Positions 51,939 through 63,500 of a DNA stretch of 64,000 nt are shown one piece after another. Position 1 is the stretch's first letter; the number at the start of each line of letters is the position of its first letter. The notes beneath the pieces are model-generated. The model searched no databases. It saw only the letters and a list, made by a program, of their open reading frames with translations, and was not told where the DNA came from. The position numbers were made by a program, and so were the translations under genes. The DNA is from Niabella yanshanensis (GTDB lineage: Bacteria; Bacteroidota; Bacteroidia; Chitinophagales; Chitinophagaceae). The stretch is taken from positions 1,984,001 through 2,048,000 of the forward strand of contig NZ_CP139960.1 in the NCBI RefSeq assembly GCF_034424215.1, in the 5' to 3' direction.

Positions 51939-52238
51939 CTAATAAGATTGCGGCTCCTGGCTGGTATGTCTAAACCGGACAATAATAATTTCAGTTGCTG
52001 AAACAAGGTAAGCAATACGGTACCGATACAATTCAAATGCACGATAACATCCGGAATTATTGATTTTGTATTTATCTGGCGCATGTACTTCAGGACGAAA
52101 AGATAAGTCCTCAATCTTTTTCAAAATCTCCTGTTTAATTTTATCAGCATTCTGAGAGGAGTTTTGCCGGATGTAGCGAATAGCCTCCTTAAAATACAAA
52201 AAAGCCTTTTTATCCCATTTAATTTTTCGTTTTTGCAT
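51939..52238 (-). CDS. ParE/RelE-family toxin
   Basis: 99 residues: KWDKKAFLYFKEAIRYIRQNSSQNADKIKQ, PDKYKINNSGCYRAFELYRYRIAYLV, IIIVRFRHTSQ; a ParE-type fold with the basic and aromatic C-terminal strand. It follows the antitoxin gene with a TAATG overlap. Likely target DNA gyrase (ParE) or ribosome-bound mRNA (RelE). Confidence 0.85.
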   Translation of the reverse strand: MQKRKIKWDKKAFLYFKEAIRYIRQNSSQNADKIKQEILKKIEDLSFRPEVHAPDKYKINNSGCYRAFELYRYRIAYLVSATEIIIVRFRHTSQEPQSY

Positions 52239-52468
52239 TAAAAATCCTTTGCCATTTTCTCCACCTGCTCTTGCGTATAAAAGTCTCCTGCCTGAACACG
52301 AGCAATTGCCTCATCTATTTCCTTATTATACTGTTCTACGCTCATATTCTGCTCCGGGGCAGGACGACCTTTTAAAAAGGTTTTCAACATTTGAACTACC
52401 GTTTTTTTTTCTGCTTCATTCAACTGGATAAAGTAGTTGAACATCTCCTGCTCTAGTATCCCAGCCAT
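52238..52468 (-). CDS. Type II antitoxin (ParD-like role)
   Basis: 76 residues, helical and acidic: MFNYFIQLNEAEKKTVVQMLKTFLKG then YNKEIDEAIARVQAGDF...QVEKMAKDF, the C-terminal pattern typical of antitoxins. It overlaps the toxin start by one base. The N-terminal DNA-binding family is not clear. Confidence 0.82.
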   Translation of the reverse strand: MAGILEQEMFNYFIQLNEAEKKTVVQMLKTFLKGRPAPEQNMSVEQYNKEIDEAIARVQAGDFYTQEQVEKMAKDF

Positions 52469-52621
52469 ATTGCTTATTTTTTACAAATTTAGCCCTAGAA
52501 AACGAAAAAGAGGGCTCTTGTATAAGTTAAATGACGCACCCGACTTTTGGGAGAGTGAAACAATCACCTGAATACGCATTTGAAAAAGCTTGAATTGATG
52601 TTAATAATGAAATATAATTAT

Positions 52622-52660
52622 AAAAAGTGCGCTTCATTTTTTGACGAAGCGCACTTTTTT
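52622..52660. terminator. Bidirectional terminator between the S41 protease and toxin-antitoxin genes
   Basis: 10-base stem AGTGCGCTTC (52626-52635) / GAAGCGCACT (52646-52655) flanked by AAAAA and TTTTT. It ends the protease transcript on the minus strand. The 239-base gap holds no other gene. Confidence 0.85.
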
Positions 52661-52707
52661 ATATGAATGCTATGAAGTAACTATCTTAAGCCTACCTGTT
52701 CCTATCG

Positions 52708-54159
52708 CTATCTGTTCTTGTGCTCATAATAAATTCCGACATTTTTTGTTCTTCTTTCATTTAATTGATCAAGCTTACCAGATACTACAGATCTCGATGT
52801 CGTCGTCTTCAGCGATGTAGCAGGTGACGTAGCCAAAAAGTTTCCTGTATTGATATAATTAAGCGCATTGGCAAGACAAGGCTCTGTAACATCTCCCCAA
52901 TCTTTATTAATGCCATCTACTACTATTTTATCAGGCGCAAAGCCTTCATAGGGCACTTCGGCACCCACACTGTTAACTGTTTTAAAAGAAACGGGGTATA
53001 AAGCTACTTTGTCAAATAATTCAATTGGGAAGTATCCTACCGGCTTGCCGTGCGTATTTTTTTCGCCTATCAGCTTCACATCCATCACAGGTTTTAAATT
53101 ATTAATTAAAAGCTCGCTCGACGAAGCGGTGTTCTCAGTCACAATAAAGAATACCCTGCTTAACGCAAGAGTCCTGATTTTAGCAAATGTTTCAGTGTTG
53201 GTGCTTACGCTGAAATAATCATTATTAGGAATACGAAGTTTTTTCTTTACGAGTGGAAAATTACCCTGTTGCAATTGCTGATTAAATTCATATCGATACA
53301 TAGTTTGACCGGTTTTAGAGGCAGGCACTAGAATGTTGGCAAACCTGTCCTGCATTACAGTCGATCCACCAAGGTTTTCTCTTAGATCAATGATCAATTC
53401 ATTGACTCCCTGACCAATAAAATTGTCGAAAACTGCAAGCAAGTCATTCAAAGCAGCCTGTGTGCCTAAAAACGTATTAAAAACAATATAACCAATCTTT
53501 TTACTACCATTTGTGTAAATGGTGGAATATAGGACCGGATTTTCTGTAAATCGTGTTTTAGATAAGCTTATACTTTGTGTTGTTCCATCTGGTTTTATAA
53601 ATTCAACATTTGCAGAGGTTGCTGTTCCAAAAAACAATGCATTTAATTTATCAACACTGGCCTGATCTCCCCTTATTTCTGAACCATTAAGTTTGTTTAA
53701 GATCCAACCGCGCCTCACCCCTTTTGATCCAGCATCGGAGCCCGCATATACATAGGGTATAAACCATCGGGTATTGTTTGCGTCATTAGCAGGAAGTGCA
53801 ACTAAGCCAGATTTTACCCAAAAGCCCCAACTAGTTCCATCCCCGGTAATAATCTGATCAGACTGCTCGGACGAAATTGCGTTACTGAACTGATCAGCAG
53901 GCTGCAATGCCCTGATAGATTTAATAAGATCATCGGCTGTTTTAACCAGGTCTGAATTGGCAAATTTCCGGGGATTAAAGCTTTCGTAAGTTCCTATGCC
54001 TGGCAATGTATTCCAGAAGTACACTTCTTTGGTATATAAATAAGCGGAATCTGCGACAAGTTGCGGAGTAGTGGCATTGTCTGCCATCTGGTCTTTCTTT
54101 TTAGGGCAAGCCGTCAATATCACCAGCAGTAACGCCAGTATCGGGAATGTTTTTTTCAT
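52708..54159 (-). CDS. S41-family peptidase lipoprotein
   Basis: 483 residues. SPII lipobox VILTAC, then a PDZ-like region (KGVRRGWILNKLNGSEI) and the S41 core (GYIVFNTFLGTQAALNDLL, ELIIDLRENLGG, ENTASSSELLINNL with the Ser, KNTHGKPVGYFP with the Lys). More divergent than the CtpA-like protease at 19.7 kb and lipid-anchored, so probably not a simple duplicate. Substrate unknown. Confidence 0.88.
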   Translation of the reverse strand: MKKTFPILALLLVILTACPKKKDQMADNATTPQLVADSAYLYTKEVYFWNTLPGIGTYESFNPRKFANSDLVKTADDLIKSIRALQPADQFSNAISSEQSDQIITGDGTSWGFWVKSGLVALPANDANNTRWFIPYVYAGSDAGSKGVRRGWILNKLNGSEIRGDQASVDKLNALFFGTATSANVEFIKPDGTTQSISLSKTRFTENPVLYSTIYTNGSKKIGYIVFNTFLGTQAALNDLLAVFDNFIGQGVNELIIDLRENLGGSTVMQDRFANILVPASKTGQTMYRYEFNQQLQQGNFPLVKKKLRIPNNDYFSVSTNTETFAKIRTLALSRVFFIVTENTASSSELLINNLKPVMDVKLIGEKNTHGKPVGYFPIELFDKVALYPVSFKTVNSVGAEVPYEGFAPDKIVVDGINKDWGDVTEPCLANALNYINTGNFLATSPATSLKTTTSRSVVSGKLDQLNERRTKNVGIYYEHKNR

Positions 54160-54262
54160 TCGAGGTACTATTTTTTGTAAAAATTGGGAAATCCAGGTGT
54201 CACCATTTCACATAAACAGGTACAAATATGAAATTTTTACAGCATTTCCGAAAATTAATCTT

Positions 54263-54294
54263 TTTGACAGTTAAAGCATTTTAAGTTACTTTTC
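54263..54294 (+). promoter_or_regulatory. maeB promoter (-33 and -7)
   Basis: TTTG (54263-54266), 20 bases, then TACTTTTC (54287-54294), one mismatch from TAnnTTTG. The spacing matches the Bacteroidota consensus. The ATG follows 22 bases later. Confidence 0.55.
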
Positions 54295-54316
54295 GCCCGA
54301 TTTTTAATCGTTGCTT

Positions 54317-56656
54317 ATGTCTAAAAAAGATTTGAGAAAAGAGCTGGCGCTGGAGTACCACGCCAAGGGTCGCCCCGGGAAAATTGAAGTCATTCCCACT
54401 AAAGAAGCCAAAACCCAGAGAGACCTTTCCCTGGCTTACTCTCCTGGTGTGGCGGTGCCCTGTTTGGAGATTGCCGAAAATGTAGAGAACGTATATAAGT
54501 ATACTGCCAAGGGTAACCTGGTAGCGGTGATCAGCAATGGCACCGCTGTTCTGGGCCTGGGCGATATTGGCCCCGAAGCCGGTAAGCCGGTGATGGAAGG
54601 CAAGGGTGTATTGTTTAAAATATTTGCAGACATTGATGTATTCGACATCGAGATCAACGAAAAAGACCCGGTAAAGTTTGTAGAGATCGTTCAGGCGCTG
54701 GAACCAACTTTCGGTGGCATTAACCTGGAAGATATTAAAGCGCCCGGCTGCTTCTATATTGAACGGGAGCTGAAAAAGCGGTTGAAAATACCGGTAATGC
54801 ACGATGACCAGCATGGTACCGCCATCATTAGCGCTGCTGCCCTGCTGAATGCACTGGAAATTCAAAAGAAAAAGATTGAGAAAGCGAAGTTTGTAGTCAA
54901 CGGCGCCGGCGCTGCTGCCATGGCCTGCGTATTATTATACCAGCAAATGGGTGCCAAACCAGAGAACTTTATCATGTTCGACAGCAAGGGCGCCCTGCAT
55001 AAAGGCCGCACCGGACTGGACGATATTAAAGCGCCTTTTGCCATTGCGCCTAAAGACATTTCATTAGAAGATGCTCTCAAAGGAGCCGATGTATTTATTG
55101 GTTTGAGCGCTGCCAATGTTTTAAATGGCGAAATGGTAAAAAGCATGGCCAAAAACCCGATTGTTTTTGCCATGGCCAATCCCGATCCCGAGATCTCCTG
55201 GGAAGAAGCCACCACCGCCCGTAAAGACGTGATCATGGCCACCGGCCGCAGCGATTATCCCAACCAGGTAAACAATGTACTGGGCTTCCCTTATATTTTC
55301 AGGGGGGCACTGGACGTAAGAGCTACGCAGATCAATACCCAAATGCAACTGGCCGCTGTAAAGGCTTTGGCTGAAATGGCGAAAACCCCGGTACCGGATA
55401 TTGTAAACCTGGCCTATAACCAGAACAATATGCATTTCGGACCTGAATATATTATTCCCAAACCGCTTGATCCCCGCCTTCTGTCAACTGTGGCTCCCGC
55501 GGTAGCTAAAGCAGCGATGGATTCGGGCGTAGCAAAGATCCATATTGAGAACTGGGAGCAATATGAGCATGACCTGAATAAGAGATTAGGCCTCGATAAC
55601 CAGGTACTTCGGGTACTTGGCGCCAAAGCCCGCAGCGCACCTAAACGTATTGTTTTTGCGGAAGGTGAAAATGTAAATATTTTGAAAGCCGCACAAATTG
55701 TGCTAGACGAAGGTATCGGCTATCCTACCCTTTTGGGAGATGTGAGAAAAATACAGGAGCTGGCCGATGTACACAAGCTGGACATCAGCGACATACCGGT
55801 AATTAACCCACGCAGCGATGAGGCGAAAGCCAAAAGAGAAGAGTATGTCAACCTCTTTTATAAGAAAAGAGCCCGCAAAGGCTACACAAAGGAAGAAGCA
55901 TCAAAACTCATGGAAGACCGCAACCATTTCGGTTGTATGATGGTGGAATGCGGTGATGTGGATTGTATGATATCCGGACTTACCAAAAGATACTCAGACG
56001 CCATCCGCCCCGCCCTGCAGATCATTGGCACCGAAGACGGCGTGAAAAAAGTAGCCGGAATGTACCTGATCATGACCTCCAAAGGGCCTCTGTTCTTAGC
56101 TGATACTACAGTAAACATTAACCCAACGGCTGAAGAACTGGCCGAAATAGTACTGCTGACCGCTAAAGAAGTTGCCGCATTTAATATTACACCCAGGATC
56201 GCTATGTTGAGCTATTCTAATTTTGGCAGCAGCAATACACCCGAAGCACAACTGGTTTCCAAAGCGAGGGAATTGGTGAAGCAAAAAGATCCTTCGCTGA
56301 TCGTTGACGGGGAGATGCAGGCTAATGTGGCGCTTAATAATAGTTTGTTAAAAGAGATGTATCCTTTTAGCGAACTGGTTGAAAAAGAAGTAAACACATT
56401 AATCTTCCCTAATTTAGCATCTGGTAATATTACTTACAATATCCTGAAAGAGATCGGCTCTACGGACGCAATAGGTCCTATCCTTTTGGGATTGAAAAAA
56501 CCGGTACATTTGTTGCAACTGGGTAGCACGGTGAACAACATTGTCAACATGGCTTTAATAGCAGTTACGGATGCCCAGTTAAAGTCAGCGGCAATGTCGG
56601 CCAAAGCTGGTTCAGAAGCAGGAAAAAACCAGGGAAACACCAAAAAGAAAAAATAG
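54317..56656 (+). CDS. maeB: NADP-dependent malic enzyme with phosphotransacetylase-like domain
   Basis: About 779 residues from [12 protein letters not shown] (the frame extends two codons upstream to a TTG). The malic-enzyme half (1-430) has [18 protein letters not shown], the metal/substrate motif [20 protein letters not shown] and [14 protein letters not shown] for NADP. The C-terminal PTA-like half (about 440-760) has [27 protein letters not shown] and [14 protein letters not shown]. Decarboxylates malate to pyruvate; the PTA half is generally regulatory (acetyl-CoA binding) in this family. Confidence 0.96.
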   Translation: MSKKDLRKELALEYHAKGRPGKIEVIPTKEAKTQRDLSLAYSPGVAVPCLEIAENVENVYKYTAKGNLVAVISNGTAVLGLGDIGPEAGKPVMEGKGVLFKIFADIDVFDIEINEKDPVKFVEIVQALEPTFGGINLEDIKAPGCFYIERELKKRLKIPVMHDDQHGTAIISAAALLNALEIQKKKIEKAKFVVNGAGAAAMACVLLYQQMGAKPENFIMFDSKGALHKGRTGLDDIKAPFAIAPKDISLEDALKGADVFIGLSAANVLNGEMVKSMAKNPIVFAMANPDPEISWEEATTARKDVIMATGRSDYPNQVNNVLGFPYIFRGALDVRATQINTQMQLAAVKALAEMAKTPVPDIVNLAYNQNNMHFGPEYIIPKPLDPRLLSTVAPAVAKAAMDSGVAKIHIENWEQYEHDLNKRLGLDNQVLRVLGAKARSAPKRIVFAEGENVNILKAAQIVLDEGIGYPTLLGDVRKIQELADVHKLDISDIPVINPRSDEAKAKREEYVNLFYKKRARKGYTKEEASKLMEDRNHFGCMMVECGDVDCMISGLTKRYSDAIRPALQIIGTEDGVKKVAGMYLIMTSKGPLFLADTTVNINPTAEELAEIVLLTAKEVAAFNITPRIAMLSYSNFGSSNTPEAQLVSKARELVKQKDPSLIVDGEMQANVALNNSLLKEMYPFSELVEKEVNTLIFPNLASGNITYNILKEIGSTDAIGPILLGLKKPVHLLQLGSTVNNIVNMALIAVTDAQLKSAAMSAKAGSEAGKNQGNTKKKK

Positions 56657-56683
56657 GCTATTTCCAACTAAACGACTTTATTC

Positions 56684-57421
56684 TTGAAAATACTTAGAGA
56701 ATTCGGGCAGTATATCCAGATGTTCAAAGGTATGTTTCGCATGCCGGAGAACAGAACCATGTACTGGCGGCAGTTTATGCTGCAATGTAACGATATCGGC
56801 ATCGGGTCGCTTGGTATCATTTGCGTTATTTCTGTTTTTATAGGTGCGGTATCTACCGTGCAAACAGCTTATCAGATCACATCCCCTATCATTCCGAAAA
56901 CCACCATTGCACAAATTGTAAGAGATACGGTGATATTGGAATTTGCCCCTACGCTCAGCTGTATAGTGCTGGCCGGTGTGGTGGGTAGTAAAATAGCCAG
57001 TGAACTGGGTAATATGCGGGTAAGTGAACAAATAGATGCGCTGGAAATAATGGGCATCAATACCAAAGCCTACCTCATACTTCCTAAAATCATTGCAGGG
57101 GTTATTACAATACCTATGCTGATCATACTGGCCATGGTTTTAGGTATCTGGGGGGGGCGTTTGGCCGGGTCTGCTACAGGCATTATTGGCACTTCTATTT
57201 TCGACAACGGGCTGTTAATGGGCTTTAAGGGATATAACGTGTTCTTTGCGCTTACCAAAAGTTTTGTTTTCGCATTCCTGATCACCAGTATCCCATGTTT
57301 TTACGGCTACCATGTAAAAGGCGGCGCCCTGGAGATAGGACATTCCAGTACCCGTGCTGTTGTAATTTCCTGTATCCTGCTTTTACTGGCAGACTACATT
57401 TTATCTGCCCTGTTATTATAA
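56684..57421 (+). CDS. MlaE-family ABC transporter permease
   Basis: 245 residues, five or so membrane helices. Family marks: GSLGIICVISVFIGAVST, ELGNMRVSEQIDALEIMGIN (the conserved EQIDAL motif) and YLILPKIIAGVITIP. It starts at TTG, as no nearby ATG fits. Paired with the ATPase gene downstream. Lipid transport between the membranes is the known role of the family; the MCE-domain (MlaD) partner is not in this stretch. Confidence 0.9.
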   Translation: MKILREFGQYIQMFKGMFRMPENRTMYWRQFMLQCNDIGIGSLGIICVISVFIGAVSTVQTAYQITSPIIPKTTIAQIVRDTVILEFAPTLSCIVLAGVVGSKIASELGNMRVSEQIDALEIMGINTKAYLILPKIIAGVITIPMLIILAMVLGIWGGRLAGSATGIIGTSIFDNGLLMGFKGYNVFFALTKSFVFAFLITSIPCFYGYHVKGGALEIGHSSTRAVVISCILLLLADYILSALLL

Positions 57422-57507
57422 TAATAACGAAAAAATATACCAGTCATAACTGGTGAGGCAGATGCTGATTGTCGTTATATAAAATAGTTACTTCAAACCG
57501 AAGTACC

Positions 57508-58380
57508 ATGATAGAGATAAAAGGTCTTAAAAAAAGTTTCGGAGAAAAAGTTGTACTCAAAGAGGTGACTGCCCTGATGGAACCAGGCAAATGTAATCTT
57601 ATTATCGGTTCGAGCGGTAGCGGAAAAACGGTATTAATGAAATGCATTGTGGGACTGATGCAGCCTACCGAAGGAGAAGTTATTTACAACGGCACCAATT
57701 ATATAACCATGTCCTCCGAAGAGAAAAAAGCTATCCGCAAGGAAATCGGTATGTTGTTCCAGGGATCGGCACTATTTGACAGCCAGACGGTGGAGCAGAA
57801 CGTTATTTTCCCACTGGACATGTTCACGAACGACAAATACTCGGTAAAAAAAGCGAGGGTGAAAGAAGTGCTGGACCGGGTAAAACTGAACGAAGATGCC
57901 TATAAGAAATTTCCTTCGGAGATAAGTGGCGGTATGCAAAAAAGGGTAGCATTGGCCAGAGCCATTGTGCTTAACCCTAAATACCTGTTTTGCGATGAAC
58001 CCAACTCGGGGCTGGATCCGCAAACTTCTATTGTAATTGATAAACTGATCAGTGAGATCACCCAGGAATACAATACTACCACTATCATGAACACGCATGA
58101 TATGAATAGTGTGATGGAAATTGGCGACCACATTGTGTATATGCACCAGGGGGAAAAGGAATGGGAAGGCACCAATAAAGAGATCATTTACAGCGATAAT
58201 AAAAAACTCAACGAGTTCATTTTTGCATCTAACTTCCTGCAGGATGCAAAAAATATGCGCACCATACAGGAAACCGGAGAAATTCCCAAAGAGGTGCACG
58301 AAGATGTACGGGACGCCCTGGAAGAGAAATTTAACACCGATATGGATGGCGATGGTGTTGTAGGTGCAACCAAAGAATAA
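57508..58380 (+). CDS. MlaF-family ABC transporter ATPase
   Basis: 290 residues from the ATG at 57508 (MIEIKGLKKSFGEKVV). Walker A GSSGSGKTVL, Q-loop LFQGSALFDSQTVEQN, signature SGGMQKRVALARAI, Walker B YLFCDEPNSGLDP and switch His NTHDM. The MlaF-type SALFDS segment supports lipid transport. The C-terminus is extended and ends with DMDGDGVVGATKE, a calcium-loop-like acidic tail not needed for ATPase function. Confidence 0.92.
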   Translation: MIEIKGLKKSFGEKVVLKEVTALMEPGKCNLIIGSSGSGKTVLMKCIVGLMQPTEGEVIYNGTNYITMSSEEKKAIRKEIGMLFQGSALFDSQTVEQNVIFPLDMFTNDKYSVKKARVKEVLDRVKLNEDAYKKFPSEISGGMQKRVALARAIVLNPKYLFCDEPNSGLDPQTSIVIDKLISEITQEYNTTTIMNTHDMNSVMEIGDHIVYMHQGEKEWEGTNKEIIYSDNKKLNEFIFASNFLQDAKNMRTIQETGEIPKEVHEDVRDALEEKFNTDMDGDGVVGATKE

Positions 58381-58485
58381 CACACCAGGTCCAATGCATG
58401 CTCCCCTATGCCGCCCCTCATATTATCATTATTGTTTTTGTATAGGAAACAGCAAAAATTTAGCTTATTAGCATGCTGGTTTCCT

Positions 58486-58493
58486 TACTTTTG
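58486..58493 (+). promoter_or_regulatory. -7 box of sucD
   Basis: TACTTTTG, 24 bases before the ATG at 58518. Confidence 0.6.
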
Positions 58494-58517
58494 TAACCAA
58501 TCAGAAAAAACTATAAA

Positions 58518-59393
58518 ATGGCAGTATTAGTAAATAAAGATTCGAAAGTGTTAGTACAGGGCTTTACGGGTACAGAAGGCACCTTCCATGCAACCCAAAT
58601 GATTGAGTATGGAACGAATGTGGTAGGTGGCGTTACCCCTAATAAAGGAGGTACCACTCATTTGGACAGACCGGTATTTAATACGGTGGCTGACGCGGTA
58701 ACAGCAACCAACGCTAACGTCAGCATTATTTTCGTTCCACCAGCTTTTGCAGCAGATGCGATCATGGAAGCTGCGGATGCAGGTATCGGTTTAGTGGTTT
58801 GTATTACTGAAGGTATTCCTGTACAGGATATGGTGAAAGTGAAAAACTATTTACTGGGCTCCAATACAAGATTGATAGGACCTAACTGTCCGGGTGTTAT
58901 AACTGCCGGCGAGTGCAAAGTAGGCATTATGCCAGGCTTTGTATTTAAACAAGGGCGCATAGGTATCGTAAGCAAATCAGGCACTCTTACCTATGAAGCA
59001 GCTGACCAGGTAGCAAAAGCAGGTTTGGGAATCAGTACGGCCATTGGCATTGGCGGAGATCCCATCATTGGAACCCCTACCAAAGAAGCAGTAGAGCTAT
59101 TAATGAATGATCCTGAAACCGATGCTATTGTTATGATTGGTGAAATTGGTGGTGGCATGGAAGCCGAAGCTGCCAACTGGATCAAAGCTACCGGCAACAA
59201 AAAACCCGTGGTAGGCTTTATTGCAGGCCAAACAGCTCCTCCCGGCCGTCGCATGGGCCATGCAGGTGCTATTGTAGGCGGAGCAGATGATACGGCAGCA
59301 GCTAAAATGAAAATCATGAGTGAATGCGGTATTCATGTAGTAAGCAGCCCGGCTGATATTGGTAAGACAATGGCGGAAGTATTAAAAAAGTAA
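58518..59393 (+). CDS. sucD: Succinyl-CoA synthetase alpha subunit
   Basis: 291 residues. CoA-binding motif [34 protein letters not shown], phosphohistidine region [16 protein letters not shown] and GHAGAIVGG (active-site His). Catalyses the substrate-level phosphorylation step of the TCA cycle with SucC. SucC is not adjacent; in Bacteroidota the two are often apart. Confidence 0.97.
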   Translation: MAVLVNKDSKVLVQGFTGTEGTFHATQMIEYGTNVVGGVTPNKGGTTHLDRPVFNTVADAVTATNANVSIIFVPPAFAADAIMEAADAGIGLVVCITEGIPVQDMVKVKNYLLGSNTRLIGPNCPGVITAGECKVGIMPGFVFKQGRIGIVSKSGTLTYEAADQVAKAGLGISTAIGIGGDPIIGTPTKEAVELLMNDPETDAIVMIGEIGGGMEAEAANWIKATGNKKPVVGFIAGQTAPPGRRMGHAGAIVGGADDTAAAKMKIMSECGIHVVSSPADIGKTMAEVLKK

Positions 59394-59413
59394 TGATATT
59401 AAAATTTAATAGA

Positions 59414-59445
59414 AAATCCTCCGACTTTATCGGGGGATTTTTTTT
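59414..59445 (+). terminator. Rho-independent terminator of sucD
   Basis: 11-base stem AAATCCTCCGA (59414-59424) / TCGGGGGATTT (59430-59440) with one G-T pair, CTTTA loop, then TTTTT. Confidence 0.9.
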
Positions 59446-59568
59446 GGCCGCAGGCCCCAATATGGGTCTTTACCATTGGTGCATCCCGAAAGAATTACCG
59501 CAGAAAACAATCAATGGCTATTTAATATTTTTATAATAAATTGCTATTGTTACCTTGAAAAATAAATC

Positions 59569-60549
59569 ATGAAATTGTATACACTGGCCGGGTTCACTGC
59601 ACTGCTTACTGCCCTTTCATTCATTTCCTGCTCATCAGGGAACAAAATACAGGTAAACGAGTATGCCCGGCTGGTGTCTTGTCACCAGGCGAACAATGTG
59701 CCTGTGCAGAGTCCCGGTTTAAGGCCGCTGCATGAATTAACCACAGACAGTATCCTGTTGGGCAAATACAGTTTTCGTAGTTTAAATATCGCTTACGCGT
59801 TTGGCTTCCTCCCCTTACTGTTGCAATACGAAAAATTGCAATCTAACCAACCATCTATAGAAACAGATATGGATCGCCGCCTGAAGAAAATTGAAATAGC
59901 CCTCCAGCTTTCTGAGCGTATTGACCTGGCTTCACTTGAGATATCTTCCTTTGCCTCAGAACTGGATTGTGAAGAGGAAAGAATTACACAGGTGGCAGAT
60001 TTCCTCAAAGGAAAAGAAAAACAGAGAGAAACCCGGCTAACGGTATCCGCTATCGGCGTAGGTGCAATAGGCGGTGTAGCCTCGGGTATTTTATCAACAA
60101 GAAGTGATGCCGGCAACAGCGGCGACTACTTGGGTATTGCAACAGGTATAACTGAAGCTATTTTAGGTGTGTTGATTTTAAGAAACAGCAAAAAGACGGA
60201 ACTACTTCATCCGCGAAATGCACTAAAAGATATCTGGTTTGGGCAAGCAGTATCAGACATTTTCCCTCCGGCCGTATGGTATTACCTGAAGTATAAAAAC
60301 CCGAATCAACCGGAAGAGCTCTCTTTAAGAGAACGCATTATCGAACGCTGGAAAAGCTTCAACCAGGTTGATCCAAAAGCATTAAATCAATTTGAAACCT
60401 TATACCTGAAAGATAAAGGTATATATGACACTGAGGCGCTTTATAACAGAGCAAAAATGTACGACCAGGTCGAATCTTATGTAAAAATGATCAAACAAGA
60501 TCTTACCACACTATCGTATGAACTGGCGTTGCAAAATCATGCTAAATAA
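59569..60549 (+). CDS. Lipoprotein of unknown function
   Basis: 326 residues. SPII lipobox LSFISC, then a helical region with coiled-coil potential (about 80-165, KIEIALQLSERIDLASLEI), a Gly/Ala-rich hydrophobic stretch about 163-180 (TVSAIGVGAIGGVASGIL) and a second hydrophobic patch near 190-206. The C-terminal half is charged. I do not recognise the family. It is convergent with the barrel gene, ending 17 bases before it. Confidence 0.75.
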   Translation: MKLYTLAGFTALLTALSFISCSSGNKIQVNEYARLVSCHQANNVPVQSPGLRPLHELTTDSILLGKYSFRSLNIAYAFGFLPLLLQYEKLQSNQPSIETDMDRRLKKIEIALQLSERIDLASLEISSFASELDCEEERITQVADFLKGKEKQRETRLTVSAIGVGAIGGVASGILSTRSDAGNSGDYLGIATGITEAILGVLILRNSKKTELLHPRNALKDIWFGQAVSDIFPPAVWYYLKYKNPNQPEELSLRERIIERWKSFNQVDPKALNQFETLYLKDKGIYDTEALYNRAKMYDQVESYVKMIKQDLTTLSYELALQNHAK

Positions 60550-60566
60550 ATATGACCTGGATATCA

Positions 60567-63500
60567 TCAGAATATTGCCGTAATGGATGCTCTTCCGGTG
60601 TGAATTGTCCTGGTGTTTCCCGGCTTACGGCCATCATACTGGAAGTTAAGTTCCAGGTTATTTAAAAGACGTTTGGTTACCTGAAGATTCCACAAAAGGT
60701 TGGTGCCTGGCAGCAATCCGTCTAACATGATATACCCAACAGTAGTTTGTGCGCTATTAGCACCTGCACTATACTTTAGCCCGTTATAAGTAAACTTGCC
60801 AGTAACGGAGGCGCTTTGCAGTATATTATATTTCGTTTCAGCGGTAAATGCGTTCGATAAAGAAGTTTCGCCCCCATATATACCCGCATTTTTCTTATGC
60901 TCCCGTTTGTAGCCCGTAGTAACCCGGAAAGAAGTTCCTTTGATATAAGACAACAGCAGTTCCCCGTTATTCCTATTAATTTCGTAGTTACGATTATCAA
61001 ATAACACATCATCCGTATACAAAGCATTAACACCCCTTAAGGCATTCATGTTTAAGGTAATGGAGCTGGATAAAAAATGCCGGTATTTAAGCAGCCACTC
61101 ATTGTTCTGGCGGCTCTCGTATCCATAGGTAAGAAAGGCTTTATTGTTGTTACGCAGGTTGCTCAGATCAACTCCCCATTTGTTGCTCTGACGATTAAAA
61201 GATAAAGTATTGGCCAGGGTGGTAGTCAGGGTGATCAGGTTGGAATCTGCCAATCCGTAACTAAAAGGATTAAATTCAAACAAACCCTCCGCCATTGATT
61301 TCTTAGCGATTTGTAAAGAACTCGTCAGCATCCACTTAGACAAAAAGCTCTTCATTCCTTTCGTCTGGTTACCCCAAAGTTGTCGAGGAGTTATATTCAG
61401 GCTGTAGTTAAGCGTAGTATAATTGGCCTTTATGTACTCGTTGGTGGGTGTGAAAATTCGTATAAATCTTGCCTGATCGGCAAAAGCAGCCAGCTCAAAC
61501 TCATTTAATTGCTGTACGCCGTCTTCATTGTAGTCAATCCAGGTATATTGTCCTGTTCCAGGTGGCACTTCAAGGTATGCATAATCCCGTTTTTGCTCCT
61601 GCCCCGATCCTACTTCGTATAAAACATTGCCATTTAAGAAGCCATTCCATTCATTCATTTGATACTCAGCGCGGGCCAGCACCGTATTGTCTTCCGTTTG
61701 CGCGCTTACTTCATCATTATAAATCTTCAGTTTCCTGAATGTAGTATTCAGGTAAAATTGTCGGTTGGCATTAGAGAGCAGCTCGGCTTGCAGATTCAGG
61801 TTATAACTCCTGTCCGCACGTACTAACTCTTTTCCAACCGGATATTTATCACTTCGTGTATAAAAATTAATACCATACCGGTTTCTTTTTTCCGGGCTGG
61901 ATTTTAAGTAAGCCGTGTAAGTGTCAAAAGAAAAGGAGGTAAAATTGAGTGAGTCATTATGCGTGTTGCGATTGACATTTTCTTCCAGGGTATAGCGCCC
62001 CCCAATGATCCAGTTATCCATCCAGGACAGCTTCTTACTAATATCAACAATAGGTTTCAGGAAATAGCCTTCGTAGGAGCTGGTCTTGTAATTAGTTATA
62101 ACAAACTGGTTGTTAAAGCCCCAGTTCTTCCAATTAGTAAACTGAGTAAGCGCGTTTTGAAAACCGTTATAATCATCGCTCCGGTTATAGTTCATAAATG
62201 CATACTGCACCGCATTCCCGTTATCGGCCCGTAGCCCCGCCGAGGCTTTTATAATATTTTCGGTGGCGCGTTGCGCTACCAATGGCAGGCCCCAGTCTCT
62301 TGTAAACTCTACATCTCTGAGCCGCTCCAGGGGTTGAAAACGCTGCTGCACATATTCATAATCGAGAGAACTTACAAGGCTTAGCTTATTCTTCTCTCTT
62401 AATAACCGGTTATTACTTAAATTAACCTTTGCCGCATAACCATTATCATCATTATCGTTGAGCGATGAAAGTGTATTGACGTCATACTTACTGGTAGCCA
62501 GCTCTGTTTTTAAAATCGTGTTAGCAGAAATATGGTAATCTATCCCCAATGTCAGTATTTGCTGCTTACGCGGAGCTACCAGCAGAACAACGGGCTCATA
62601 GCTACCTTGCCTTACCCCGTTTACCGGTGCTATATATACAAACACCTTCCCGTTGGCATTACCATTGTCTGCAATATAATTACCGCGCCCCGGCCCCACA
62701 TCTGTAAAAGCCAGATTATACTTAGCCGTTTCCGGATTGGTCGCGTACCGGTAAAAGGAATCCACTACGTTATCAATGGTATCATACACACGTTCATATA
62801 ATATCTTGCCGGCAGTTAAAGTATCCGTTGCTACAGAGGGGTAATAGGCATTCTGTATACTATCTCCTATATCAAAAAGAAACTGTTTTTGCCGGGTATC
62901 CAATACCTGGTTGATGGAAGAGTTTTTGGCATCGCTGTTATTAAAATACCCTACTTTCAACTTTACTTTGTTATTAAAGTTCAGTTCCTGCATAGCGTAT
63001 ATGTTCGTGTTCAGAAAATTCCTGTCGGCATATTCAAACTCTACCTGTATACGGCTATCCTTTGTGATCATCCGCCGGGGTGTAAAAGTTATTTCAGCTG
63101 TATTATAGTTGATCACATAATCCTGGTCTTCCCCCCTTTGCAATAACGCTCCGTCAATAAAAACTCTTTCTGTGTTAGCCAATATGATGAAGAAGGTTTC
63201 CCCATTGGCCCCAGAAAGCCGGTATGGCCCCTGGTTCCCTTCCAGCCCCTGCAAAATATTCCTGGTAAATTTCCCTTTGGCAATAGAACCACTGACCAGC
63301 GTATTCGACTGTGTTCGCTTCGAAATATTATTGACCGTTTGAAAGGATATCCCCTGCAGCCTTTTGTAGAATTTGAGAAAATAGCTGCGATCCTCCCGAA
63401 GATCCATATCTCCGATATTCAGCTGCCAGTTTTTCTTTTTAAACCGGATATAGACTTCATCAAACTCATTCAATTGCCGGGTATTCCCATCAGGCTGAAT

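Noticed and set aside
52622-52660. Inverted repeat of an insertion element
   Set aside because: Its A- and T-flanked hairpin shape and position between gene ends fit a terminator.
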